A DNA stretch of 39,461 nucleotides from Desulfovibrio sp. GTDB taxonomy: Bacteria > Bacillota > Dethiobacteria > DTU022 > UBA8154. The position numbers were made by a program, and so were the translations under genes. The stretch is taken from assembly GCA_020060185.1 (NCBI GenBank), contig JAGVAS010000001.1, positions 1 to 39,461 on the forward strand, in the 5' to 3' direction. This document shows, one piece after another, positions 1-7,634 of the stretch. The notes under the pieces are model-generated. The model did no database searches. It was not told where the DNA came from and was given only the letters and a program-made list of their open reading frames with translations. Every line of letters begins with the position of its first letter. The stretch's first letter is position 1.

Positions 1-2
1 GC

Positions 3-146
3 CTCAAACGATCAGGCATGTTCTGGAGCGTCAATGGCGCCAACGCCATTATCGCCTTGCGCTGCAGTCTGCTCAGTGGCAGATTTGACGACTTCTGGCA
101 TCGCTATAGGGCTAACAATATCCTCCAACAAGCTCTTCAAAGATGA
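3..146 (+). pseudogene. C-terminal end of a transposase, probably ISKra4-type (partial at window edge)
   Basis: The reading frame is open from base 3 to a TGA at 144-146 and gives about 47 residues, including SGMFWSVNGANAIIALRC and then FDDFWHRYRAN. From memory this resembles the conserved C-terminus of ISKra4-family transposases. The start lies outside the window, so it cannot be said whether the gene is intact. It sits about 370 bases ahead of a second, unrelated transposase, so this edge of the window is an insertion hot spot. The family call rests on a short match; the fact that it is coding is more certain than its name. Confidence 0.5.
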
Positions 147-449
147 GTTGCTAATTATTTACTCATAAAATTGTCGTCCACCCAACAAGAGAACAAGAGA
201 AGAGTTCGTAGCGGTCTGCCTTTAAGCTTTTAGCTTTTGAGCCATTTGCATTCTTATTGAGTGACGATAACAAGCTTAACGAGAGGGTCACCCAAAATAA
301 TTTTACCCCAGGTAGAGGCGGTAGAGTGGGGTTTTTGCGGGCAGAATTTTGAGGGATCGTCAAAATTGACCCCAAACATTTGACTGACATTTCGATCTGT
401 TCGATCTAGCCGATCTATTTGGAAGATAACAACTTTAAAGTAATAAAAA
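147..449. other. Non-coding insertion-sequence flank with small palindrome and CGATCT repeats
   Basis: No convincing gene lies here; the open frames on the minus strand have no ribosome binding site and no recognisable motif. The stretch contains a perfect 8-bp inverted repeat, AATTTTGA (345-352) and TCAAAATT (360-367), around a 7-base loop. It also has three CGATCT hexamers spaced 9 bases apart (393, 402, 411). These probably belong to the end of the upstream element or to the left end of the downstream one, but no matching terminal inverted repeat was found after the transposase gene. Confidence 0.4.
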
Positions 450-513
450 GGAAATCCTGCTCCTTTGTCGAAGTAATAACTTGTAAGCAAAACCACGAAA
501 GGAGAGGATTTCC
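450..513 (+). promoter_or_regulatory. Hairpin sequestering the transposase ribosome binding site
   Basis: GGAAATCCT then CTCCTTTGTCG at 450-470 is nearly complementary to CGAAAGGAGAGGATTTCC at 496-513. The right arm contains the AAAGGAGAGG Shine-Dalgarno sequence and ends three bases before the ATG at 517. Folding would hide the ribosome binding site. Such structures are known in several insertion sequences, where they stop translation of read-through transcripts from the flanking DNA. The role here is inferred; the complementarity is seen directly. Confidence 0.65.
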
Positions 514-516
514 CTT

Positions 517-1824
517 ATGGCCATTATAGCACAAATGAAGCTTTTTGGGTGGGAAGAAATTGAAGAATTAGGTGATTTAGAAAGATTGCGCCTGGTGCTT
601 GAGTACATGCCTGATGAAGAGCTCATGCAAAGACTGGAAAAAGAGCGCGGCCTTGGCCGTAACGACTACCCTGTTAGGGGAATGTGGAACGCAATACTTG
701 CGGGAGTTGTCTACCAGCATCCTTCCATTGAAAGCTTAAGGCGCGAGCTATCCCGCAACGGCCAGCTAAGGGATATGTGTGGCCTCAGCAAAGTACCCCC
801 TTCCTGGGTTTTCAGCAGGTTTTTAGCAAAGCTGCTATCTATGGAGGAAGAAATAAATGCCATCTTTGACAAGCTGGTGGAAGAGCTTTCAGTGTTGCTC
901 CCGGACTTTGGGGTGAACCTGGCAGTAGACGGCAAGGCCATAAAGACCTATGCCCGTCCCCGTAAAAAAGAAGAAAAGAATATTTCTTATGACGGAAGAA
1001 GAGACACAGATGCCGACTTCGGTAAGAAGGTCTACCGGGGCCAGCGTGAAGATGGCACCCTTTGGGAAAAAGTAGTAACCTGGTTTGGCTACAAGCTGCA
1101 CCTCCTTGTCGATGCGGACTATGAGCTTCCTGTAGCCTTTACGGTAACCAGGGCCTCCGCCCCGGAAGCTCCCCAGGCCCATAGTCTTTTGGATAAAGTG
1201 GAAAAGACCTATCCGGAGATTTTGCATAGATGCGAACACTTTATGGCTGACAGGGGCTACGACGATGGGAAACTGATAACAAGGCTCTGGGACGACTACA
1301 CCGTAAAGCCTGTTATCGATATTCGCAATATGTGGCAGGACGGGGAAGAAACGAAACTGGTAGCTGGCCTAGAAAATGTAGTCTACGACTACTGTGGCAC
1401 TGTTTACTGCCACTGCTCCAAGACCGGGATAAGAAGGCAGATGGCCTACGGCGGTTTCGAGAAGAAAAGGAAAGCGTTAAAGTACCGCTGCCCTGCGGAG
1501 CATTACGGTGTTACCTGCCAGGGCAAAGAAGATTGCCCGGTAGCGAAAGCGGTGAGGATCCCCCTTGAAGAGGACCGCCGGGTGTTTACACCAATTGCCC
1601 GCTCCAGCTACAAATGGGAGAAGCTCTACAACAAGCGCACATCTGTAGAAAGGGTCAACGCGCGCCTGGACGTCTCCTTCGGGTTCGAGAACCACTTTAT
1701 CAGGGGATTAAAAAAGATGAAACTGCGGGTGGGTCTGGCCTTATGTGTCATGCTGGCCATGGCCCTGGGGAGGATAAAAGAGAATCAAAAGGATAAGATG
1801 CGCAGCCTGGTAAAGGCAGCGTAA
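517..1824 (+). CDS. DDE transposase (IS1182/IS5-like group)
   Basis: A 435-residue transposase, full length for this group. The N-terminal part (about 40-115) looks like the DUF772-type domain found before DDE cores. The likely catalytic triad is Asp138 (LAVDGKAIKTYA), Asp245 (MADRGYDD) and Glu378 (YNKRTSVERVNARL, the usual YR-x-x-x-E-like region). Between the second and third acidic residues is a cysteine-rich insert (Cys293, 298, 300, 325, 334, 340) that probably binds zinc. The ATG at 517 follows AAAGGAGAGG, which lies in a hairpin. Base composition is more GC-rich than in the metabolic genes that follow, in keeping with a transferred element. No frameshift is seen, so it may be active. 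The family assignment between IS1182, IS5 and IS4 relatives is uncertain. Confidence 0.85.
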   Translation: MAIIAQMKLFGWEEIEELGDLERLRLVLEYMPDEELMQRLEKERGLGRNDYPVRGMWNAILAGVVYQHPSIESLRRELSRNGQLRDMCGLSKVPPSWVFSRFLAKLLSMEEEINAIFDKLVEELSVLLPDFGVNLAVDGKAIKTYARPRKKEEKNISYDGRRDTDADFGKKVYRGQREDGTLWEKVVTWFGYKLHLLVDADYELPVAFTVTRASAPEAPQAHSLLDKVEKTYPEILHRCEHFMADRGYDDGKLITRLWDDYTVKPVIDIRNMWQDGEETKLVAGLENVVYDYCGTVYCHCSKTGIRRQMAYGGFEKKRKALKYRCPAEHYGVTCQGKEDCPVAKAVRIPLEEDRRVFTPIARSSYKWEKLYNKRTSVERVNARLDVSFGFENHFIRGLKKMKLRVGLALCVMLAMALGRIKENQKDKMRSLVKAA

Positions 1825-2042
1825 GAAGCGTCGCGCCGCTTAAAGAATAAAAAAATTCCCCGGGGTGAGATCTGCCCAAAACCAGGACCAATGAACCATA
1901 ATATGGAAAATATGACGTTTCTAGCCCATGAAAGCAGTGTTTTCTACGAAAAACTGCTTAAAAATGGGAATTTAATGGCCCGTATTTCTTGTAGCAATCT
2001 AAAAAAATGAGTGCAACGCAAATGGCTTCTTTTAGTTATAAC
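1825..2042. other. Intergenic region between transposase and proC
   Basis: No gene is seen. A stem-loop, AGCAGTGTTTT paired with AAAAACTGCT, lies at about 1934-1960 and could end transcription from the element, although no clean U-run follows. The right boundary of the insertion sequence should fall here, but no inverted repeat matching the left flank could be identified. Confidence 0.3.
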
Positions 2043-2071
2043 TTGCAATGCTTTAACCTTTATAATAAAAT
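2043..2071 (+). promoter_or_regulatory. Probable sigma-A promoter of proC
   Basis: TTGCAA at 2043-2048 and TAAAAT at 2066-2071 are separated by 17 bases, about 35 bases before the proC start. It is the best sigma-A match in the gap and places proC at the head of its own transcript. Confidence 0.5.
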
Positions 2072-2105
2072 AAAGAATAAAGCTCTTAGAAAGCGGGAGG
2101 AAAAT

Positions 2106-2912
2106 ATGCTTGGGTTTATCGGTTGTGGAACCATGGGGGGCACCCTGCTAGAAGGTATGATTAAAAATCAACTCGTTGCCCCGGAAGAGGTTGTTATTTT
2201 TGATCAGGATTCAGGCAGAATGCTGTTTTTTAAAGAAAATCTACAGGTAAATATTGCTGATGATATCCAATCTCTTTGCCAGCAAACCCCAAAAATATTC
2301 CTCGCGGTTAAACCCCAGGATATGAAAGAGCTGCTTCTGGAAATGAAACCGCTGTTAAATGCAGAACACCTCCTTATTTCTGTAGCTGCCGGCTTATATA
2401 TCAGCTTTTTCCAGGAATACCTGGGAGATTCTGTTAAAATTATCCGTATAATGCCCAATACCCCCTGTCTCATTGGTGAAGGCATGAGCGTAATCAGCAG
2501 GAGTCAGACTGTTTCTGAAGAAGAAGAGAAAGAAGTTGCCGCTTTAATAGGGTCTTTGGGAAAAGTTATATCCCTGGAAGAAAAACATATGAGTGCAGTA
2601 ACCGGATTAAGCGGAAGCGGCCCGGCGTACATATTTCTGGTTATCGAGGCCCTTGCCGATGGGGGCGTGGAAATGGGTCTTAGCCGGGATGTGGCCTTAT
2701 CGCTTGCAGCACAAACGGTACTTGGCGCAGCCAAGATGTTCCTGCAGACAGGGGAACATCCGGCTGTTTTGAAAAACAAGGTTACTTCTCCGGGAGGAAC
2801 AACCAGTGCCGGGCTCCTGGCCTTAGAAGAAGGCGCTGTAAGAGCTTCGTTGATAAAAGCAGTAATTCGATCCGCCCAAAAAGAAAAAAACATGTTCTTG
2901 GAAAAAAAGTAA
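2106..2912 (+). CDS. proC: Pyrroline-5-carboxylate reductase
   Basis: This cytosolic enzyme makes L-proline from 1-pyrroline-5-carboxylate with NAD(P)H, the last step of proline synthesis. The 268-residue product begins with a Rossmann motif, GFIGCGTMGG (3-12). It carries the family signature IMPNTP (115-120) and, near the C-terminus, TGLSGSGPAYIF (166-177) and TSPGGTTSAGL (227-237), which bind substrate in the dimer. The start is the ATG at 2106, directly behind GGGAGG. An in-frame ATG 99 bases upstream has no ribosome binding site and lies ahead of the predicted promoter. proB follows after about 90 bases, but proA, the intervening enzyme, is not next to them. Confidence 0.95.
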   Translation: MLGFIGCGTMGGTLLEGMIKNQLVAPEEVVIFDQDSGRMLFFKENLQVNIADDIQSLCQQTPKIFLAVKPQDMKELLLEMKPLLNAEHLLISVAAGLYISFFQEYLGDSVKIIRIMPNTPCLIGEGMSVISRSQTVSEEEEKEVAALIGSLGKVISLEEKHMSAVTGLSGSGPAYIFLVIEALADGGVEMGLSRDVALSLAAQTVLGAAKMFLQTGEHPAVLKNKVTSPGGTTSAGLLALEEGAVRASLIKAVIRSAQKEKNMFLEKK

Positions 2913-3005
2913 AGCTTACGCCTCACGATGAGACATATAATTAGATCTTAGATAGAGATTATATCTTCCACGAATTTAAAAAAATTTCCGGGAAGGAGAA
3001 CTTTC

Positions 3006-4136
3006 TTGCAGAGGCCTATTAATTCAGAATATATTAAGAAAATAGTTATTAAAGTAGGAACACGGCTGTTGACCTATAAAACAGGGAAGTTAAACCTTGG
3101 TATTATCGAGACACTTGTACGGCAAATGGCTGATCTTAAAAACCAGGGGAAAGATGTTGTCCTTGTTTCTTCCGGAGCAGTAGGTGCAGGAATAGGTAAG
3201 CTGGGGCTTAAAAGAAAGCCGGTGTCCACCCAGGAAAAGCAAGCTGTCGCCGCTGTTGGCCAGGGATTATTAATCCAGTTTTATGAAAAACTTTTTTCCG
3301 AATACGGTCATATTGTCGCACAGGTTTTACTGACAAGAGAAGACCTTGATAACCGCAAACGTTACATAAATTCCCGGAATACATTGTTACATCTCTTAAA
3401 ATTCGGGGCTATTCCTATCATTAATGAAAATGATACTATTTCTACAGATGAAATTGAATTGGGTTTCGGAGATAACGACAGGTTATCTGCCCTAGTGGCA
3501 ACCCTTATTGACGCAGATTTACTGCTAATTTTAACTGACATTGACGGTTTATACACAGCAAACCCACGTTATAACCCTAATGCTTACTGTATCTCATTTG
3601 TTGAAGAAATTACACCCGAAATTAAAAATTTTGCCGGTAAAACCGAAGAAATACTGGCTAAAGGAGGTATGATTACTAAAATAGAAGCGGCTGAGATTGT
3701 CATGGCCTCCGGAATCGATATGGTTATTGCTAACGGGCGTCAGGAAAATATTATCAAACGAATTCTGGAAGGAGAGGAAACAGGTACTTTTTTCTGTTCA
3801 AAGCAGGGTCACTTGCGTAGTAGGAAACGATGGATCGCCTTTGCTCAAAAGAGTAAAGGAGTTATTAACATAGATCATGGAGCCGAACTGGCCCTAACAG
3901 AGGAAGGAAAAAGTTTATTGCCTGCAGGTGTTATCAGTTTTGAAGGAACTTTTTCCAGAGGTGAAATGGTAAGCGTATATAATCCTCATGGCGAGGAAAT
4001 TGCCCGCGGCCTGGTAAATTATAGCGCAGAAGAACTGCGCCAGATTACAGGATGTAAATCTGATGAAATTGAAAGCATTTTAGGTTACACGGGCCATAAA
4101 GAAGTAATTCATCGTGACAATCTTGTACTTTGTTAG
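3006..4136 (+). CDS. proB: Glutamate 5-kinase with C-terminal PUA domain
   Basis: It phosphorylates L-glutamate to glutamyl-5-phosphate with ATP, the first and normally proline-inhibited step of proline synthesis. The protein has 376 residues, the length of two-domain family members. The amino-acid-kinase domain occupies about 1-255 (IVIKVGTRLL near the start, VSSGAVGAGIGKLGL, INENDTIS, FGDNDRLSALVA, LLILTDIDGLYTANP, GGMITKIEAAE). The PUA domain occupies about 275-370 (KGVINIDHGAELAL, SLLPAGV, FSRGEMV). Translation probably starts at TTG 3006, behind GGAAGGAGAA. In most bacteria proA follows proB directly. Here a homocitrate-synthase-type gene follows, so glutamyl-phosphate reductase must be encoded elsewhere. 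Confidence 0.95.
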   Translation: MQRPINSEYIKKIVIKVGTRLLTYKTGKLNLGIIETLVRQMADLKNQGKDVVLVSSGAVGAGIGKLGLKRKPVSTQEKQAVAAVGQGLLIQFYEKLFSEYGHIVAQVLLTREDLDNRKRYINSRNTLLHLLKFGAIPIINENDTISTDEIELGFGDNDRLSALVATLIDADLLLILTDIDGLYTANPRYNPNAYCISFVEEITPEIKNFAGKTEEILAKGGMITKIEAAEIVMASGIDMVIANGRQENIIKRILEGEETGTFFCSKQGHLRSRKRWIAFAQKSKGVINIDHGAELALTEEGKSLLPAGVISFEGTFSRGEMVSVYNPHGEEIARGLVNYSAEELRQITGCKSDEIESILGYTGHKEVIHRDNLVLC

Positions 4137-4199
4137 GAAAGACAGTATCATTAATGAGGAGAAAAGGAGGTGCGCCTGTTTTATAACAGGAGAACTTTT

Positions 4200-5390
4200 A
4201 TGGACAGGCTTAAAAAAGGGCTGGAAAATAACGATATTATTATTGTAGATACAACTTTAAGAGATGGTGAGCAAACAGCAGGTGTTGTTTTTTCTAACCA
4301 GGAGAAAATAAGAATTGCCAAAATGCTTGATGAAATAGGAGTTCACCAGATTGAAGTCGGTATTCCCGTGATGGGGGGCAGCGAAAAGGCCGTAATTAAA
4401 AAGATTGCCGCACAAGGATTACGCTGCAGTTTAATGGCCTGGAACAGGGCCAATATCAATGATATAATGCATTCCCTTGATTGTGGAGTGGATGCCGTGG
4501 CAATCTCCATTTCAACATCCGATATTCATATTAAACATAAATTAAACAGTACCAGGGAACAGGTTCTGGAAAGCATGGTTAAGGCCACGGAGTTTGCAAA
4601 GAAACACGCGGTTTATATCTCTGTTAATGCCGAGGATGCATCCAGAACGGAAATTGATTTTTTGGTTGAATTTGCCCTGGCTGCCAGGGAAGCAGGAGCA
4701 GACAGGCTTCGCTACTGTGATACAATCGGTGTTTTGGAGCCTTTCAAGACCTACGAGATTATTTTAAATCTAATTGATAAAACAGGTATGGATATAGAGA
4801 TGCATACCCACAATGATTTCGGTATGGCTACCGCTAATGCCCTGGCCGGTGTCAGGGCCGGAGCACGATATATCGGTGTCACTGTTAACGGACTCGGCGA
4901 AAGAGCGGGAAACGCAGCTCTCGAAGAAGTGGTCATGGCCCTAAAGCATATTTTTAACAAAGATCATGACATTAAGACACAAATGTTCCGGGAAATTTCC
5001 GAGTATGTGGCAAGAGCTTCCGGTAGAATTTTACCGCCCGGGAAAGCTATTGTCGGGGACAATATGTTCCGCCACGAATCAGGAATTCATGCAGACGGCG
5101 TTATCAAATTTCCCGGAACATATGAGGTCTTTAGTCCCGAAGACGTCGGGCTGGAAAGACAGATCGTTATCGGAAAGCATTCCGGTTCCAAAGCCATTAT
5201 GCTCAAATTTAAAGAATATGGGATTAGCCTCACAGAAGAAGAGGCTACGGAATTACTGCCGGCAATACGGCGTACTACTGTGGAAATGAAAAGGCCGCTG
5301 TTCGACAAGGAGCTGGTTTATATTTACGAAGATTACATGCATAAAAAATTAGAAAAAGGAATTGATTACAGTCCAATAAATACCGACTAA
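4200..5390 (+). CDS. Homocitrate synthase (NifV)-like acyltransferase; possibly Re-citrate synthase
   Basis: A member of the DRE-TIM metallolyase family (isopropylmalate / homocitrate / citramalate / Re-citrate synthases), which condenses acetyl-CoA with a 2-oxoacid. From ATG 4200 it has 396 residues. DTTLRDGEQTAG (17-28) carries the catalytic and metal-binding residues, EMHTHNDFGMA holds the metal-binding His-x-His, and NGLGERAGNAALEE and HESGIHADG complete the set. It lacks the roughly 120-residue leucine-sensing domain of LeuA. A GTG at 4170 would overlap the AGGAGG, so ATG 4200 (AGGAGA six bases upstream) is preferred. It is followed by a two-subunit aconitase-like enzyme. In anaerobic Firmicutes such pairs can serve homocitrate, or citrate via Re-citrate synthase, the route to 2-oxoglutarate and glutamate. 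Sequence alone does not decide which. Confidence 0.85.
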   Translation: MDRLKKGLENNDIIIVDTTLRDGEQTAGVVFSNQEKIRIAKMLDEIGVHQIEVGIPVMGGSEKAVIKKIAAQGLRCSLMAWNRANINDIMHSLDCGVDAVAISISTSDIHIKHKLNSTREQVLESMVKATEFAKKHAVYISVNAEDASRTEIDFLVEFALAAREAGADRLRYCDTIGVLEPFKTYEIILNLIDKTGMDIEMHTHNDFGMATANALAGVRAGARYIGVTVNGLGERAGNAALEEVVMALKHIFNKDHDIKTQMFREISEYVARASGRILPPGKAIVGDNMFRHESGIHADGVIKFPGTYEVFSPEDVGLERQIVIGKHSGSKAIMLKFKEYGISLTEEEATELLPAIRRTTVEMKRPLFDKELVYIYEDYMHKKLEKGIDYSPINTD

Positions 5391-5428
5391 ACAAAATACG
5401 ATATAAAAAAAGAGAGGAAGAGCATTTG

Positions 5429-6685
5429 ATGGGAAAAACTATTGCAGAAAAGATATTCAGCCAGCATTCAGGAGAAGATGCCAGGGCCGGTGACCTGGTA
5501 ATTGCCCACCTCGATTTTATTATGGGCCAGGATGGCACAGCCCCCCTGGCCATTAACTCTTTTCATGAAATGAGAGGGGAAAAAGTCTTTGATCCTTCCA
5601 AAGTAGCTTTTGTTATCGATCACAGTGCTCCCAGCCCCAATGAAGGGGTTTCTTCCCTGCACAAGCTAATGCGAGAATTTACTTCAAAACAGGGAATATT
5701 GCTTTATGACATTGGTCACGGTGTCTGCCACCAGTTGATGCTGGAACAGGGACATGTTGTACCCGGGGATCTTGTTATCGGCGCCGATTCACACACCTGT
5801 ACTTATGGTGCTCTAAATGCTTTTTCCACGGGAGTGGGCTCTACAGATCTGGCTGCAGGGATAATTTCCGGAAAACTCTGGTTCAAGGTTCCGGAAACAA
5901 TAAAATTTCTTTGTGAGGGTATTTTGCCGCCTGGAGTATTTTCAAAAGACCTCATTCTCTACCTGATCGGTGATATCGGAGCTGACGGTGCCACCTACCT
6001 CGCAGCAGAATATTGCGGTGAAACGATATCTGCCCTGGATGTTGAAGAGCGCTTTACTATTGCCAATATGGCTATCGAGATGGGGGCCAAGGCAGGCCTG
6101 ATGGAGTTTGATGAGAAAGTTAAAAAATGGGTGGCTGGCCGTTCTAAGAAACCACCACGTCCGGTTTTTGCCGACCCGGATGCGAAATACCTGGAAATAC
6201 GTAAATATGATCTCAGTCATCTTGAACCGCAAATTGCCTGCCCTCATACTGTTGATAACGTTTCCCCTGTGGGACAGGTAGAAGGATTACCTGTACAGCA
6301 GGCTTTTATTGGAACCTGTACCAATGGCCGGATTAACGATTTAAGGATCGCCGCCAGAATTCTTACCGGGAAAAAAGTATCACCCGGAGTGCGTTTAATT
6401 GTAGCTCCTTCCTCCAGGCAGGTTTTCCTGGATGCTATGAATGAGGGAATAATTCAGGTCCTGGTAGAAGCCGGGGCGGCCATAGTAACTCCGGGTTGTG
6501 GTCCCTGTGTCGGCACCCATAACGGAGTACCTTCTGACGGGGAAGTGGTTCTATCAACAGCAAACCGCAATTTTAAAGGAAGAATGGGAAATTCCAGGGC
6601 GTCTATTTATTTAGCATCTCCCGCTACAGTAGCTGCTTCAGCAGTGACGGGTAGAGTTACTGACCCGCGCCCTTTTTTCCTGTAA
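5429..6685 (+). CDS. Aconitase / homoaconitase / isopropylmalate isomerase family, large subunit
   Basis: This is the iron-sulfur subunit of a two-subunit hydro-lyase that isomerises a 2-hydroxy-tricarboxylic acid (citrate, homocitrate or 2-isopropylmalate). From ATG 5429 it has 418 residues, the length of the archaeal/clostridial LeuC2-AksD class rather than of single-chain aconitase. GADSHTCTYG (118-127), GVGSTDLAAG (136-145) and FIGTCTNGRINDLR (293-306) are seen. The three cluster ligands are Cys297, Cys357 and Cys360 (TPGCGPCVGTHNG). It lies 38 bases after the acyltransferase gene and 15 bases before its small subunit. A TTG three bases upstream is an alternative start. The substrate cannot be read from this subunit. 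The acyltransferase neighbour favours citrate or homocitrate, since the window's leuA is a separate unit. Confidence 0.9.
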   Translation: MGKTIAEKIFSQHSGEDARAGDLVIAHLDFIMGQDGTAPLAINSFHEMRGEKVFDPSKVAFVIDHSAPSPNEGVSSLHKLMREFTSKQGILLYDIGHGVCHQLMLEQGHVVPGDLVIGADSHTCTYGALNAFSTGVGSTDLAAGIISGKLWFKVPETIKFLCEGILPPGVFSKDLILYLIGDIGADGATYLAAEYCGETISALDVEERFTIANMAIEMGAKAGLMEFDEKVKKWVAGRSKKPPRPVFADPDAKYLEIRKYDLSHLEPQIACPHTVDNVSPVGQVEGLPVQQAFIGTCTNGRINDLRIAARILTGKKVSPGVRLIVAPSSRQVFLDAMNEGIIQVLVEAGAAIVTPGCGPCVGTHNGVPSDGEVVLSTANRNFKGRMGNSRASIYLASPATVAASAVTGRVTDPRPFFL

Positions 6686-6700
6686 GGGAGGTTATAAAGG

Positions 6701-7201
6701 ATGCTGCTTAATGGAAAAGCTTTTAAATTTGGCAATGATATTAATACTGATTACATTATCTCGGGAAAGTACAAATTCAAGACGCTGGATATGAAAGAGC
6801 TGGCCAGGCACGTAATGGAAGATCTGGATCCCCAATTTTTTCAAAAAATCAGCGAAGGCGATATGATTGTGGCCGGGTCAAATTTTGGCTGCGGTTCTTC
6901 CCGTGAACAAGCGCCCCTGGCTATTATTTATGCCGGAATCGGCTGTGTTCTGGCTTCTTCATTTGCCCGCATTTTTTATCGTAATGCTATCAATACAGGA
7001 TTACCTGTAATAGAATGTGATACTTCAAAAATTGATGAGGGCGACCTGCTGCAGGTAAACCTGGAAAAAGGCATTGTTTTAAACAGGTCCAAAAACCTGG
7101 AAATACCCATTACCCCTTTGCCGCAGGTTATGATAAAAATACTTTCCGATGGCGGCCTTATTAAGCATTTCCAGAAATATGGCGATTTTAACTTTGATTA
7201 A
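6701..7201 (+). CDS. Aconitase / homoaconitase / isopropylmalate isomerase family, small subunit
   Basis: This is the swivel-domain subunit that completes the active site of the preceding large subunit. It has 166 residues, with FGNDINTDYIISGKY at 10-24 and GSNFGCGSSREQAP at 59-72, the substrate-carboxylate-binding serine/arginine motif. The loop just after NTDYII that sets substrate choice in the LeuD/AksE family reads YKFK here (24-27). That differs from the YLRT-type loops described for homoaconitases and from the hydrophobic loops of isopropylmalate isomerases. The start is ATG 6701, behind AAGGGAGG. It is last in the run and no isocitrate or homoisocitrate dehydrogenase follows, so the next step is encoded elsewhere. 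Confidence 0.9.
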   Translation: MLLNGKAFKFGNDINTDYIISGKYKFKTLDMKELARHVMEDLDPQFFQKISEGDMIVAGSNFGCGSSREQAPLAIIYAGIGCVLASSFARIFYRNAINTGLPVIECDTSKIDEGDLLQVNLEKGIVLNRSKNLEIPITPLPQVMIKILSDGGLIKHFQKYGDFNFD

Positions 7202-7263
7202 GATTATAACTAAAAAAATAGGGTAAACTTAGAAAAACAGCTTTATAGAAAAGAGGTGATCAG

Positions 7264-7593
7264 GTGCTAGATCAGGTTATCTCTCTCGGTTGGGGCGTAT
7301 TATCTTTCTCCCGGGAAAAAGCGGAAAAATTAGTCGAGGAAATGATAAAAAAAGGTGAGTTAAGCAAAGAAAACGGTAAAAATATCCTTAAATTTCTTGT
7401 AGAAAGAGGAGCAAGAGAAAGGGCGGACTTTAAAGAAAATATCAATAACATTATTTTTAACCTTGTGCAAAAAGGTATCTTTGTAACCAGGACCGAGTTT
7501 ACAAAACTGGAAGAAAGAATAAATAAAATAGAAGAATCTACTAATAAAGAGAATAATAAAATTTCCGAGGGCAATGGAGAGAAAGGCCTGTGA
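7264..7593 (+). CDS. Phasin-like small helical protein
   Basis: A 109-residue, charged, mostly helical protein. It begins LDQVISLGWGVLSFSREKAE and continues with KLVEEMIKKGELSKENGKN, a pattern seen in phasin-family (polyhydroxyalkanoate-granule-type) and related proteins often found next to ubiB homologues. The C-terminal third is a likely coiled coil (FTKLEERINKIEES). The start is GTG 7264, after AAGAGGTGATCAG. It probably forms a unit with the following AarF/UbiB gene, 41 bases downstream. No polyhydroxyalkanoate genes are present in the window, so a granule role is not implied; a scaffold or regulatory role for the kinase-like neighbour is just as possible. Confidence 0.7.
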   Translation: MLDQVISLGWGVLSFSREKAEKLVEEMIKKGELSKENGKNILKFLVERGARERADFKENINNIIFNLVQKGIFVTRTEFTKLEERINKIEESTNKENNKISEGNGEKGL

Positions 7594-7606
7594 TTGCTTC
7601 ACAGGC
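7586..7606 (+). terminator. Hairpin over the stop codon of the phasin-like gene
   Basis: GCCTGTGA (7586-7593) and TCACAGGC (7599-7606) form a perfect 8-bp stem around TTGCT, followed by TTTATTCTC. The stem includes the TGA stop. It could be a weak terminator that reduces expression of the downstream ubiB-like gene. Confidence 0.5.
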
Positions 7607-7634
7607 TTTATTCTCACTACAGATATAATTTGTG

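Noticed and set aside
393-416. CRISPR-like spacing of CGATCT units
   Set aside because: The units are 6 bases with 3-base gaps; there are no repeats of CRISPR length and no cas genes in the window.
163-496. Two minus-strand open frames between the transposases
   Set aside because: No ribosome binding site or family motif; they lie in the non-coding flank of insertion sequences.
2007-2105. Longer N-terminus for ProC
   Set aside because: The upstream ATG has no ribosome binding site and lies before the predicted promoter; ATG 2106 behind GGGAGG gives the normal Rossmann start.
4170-4199. GTG start for the homocitrate-synthase-like gene
   Set aside because: The GTG overlaps the AGGAGG itself; ATG 4200 has a properly spaced AGGAGA.
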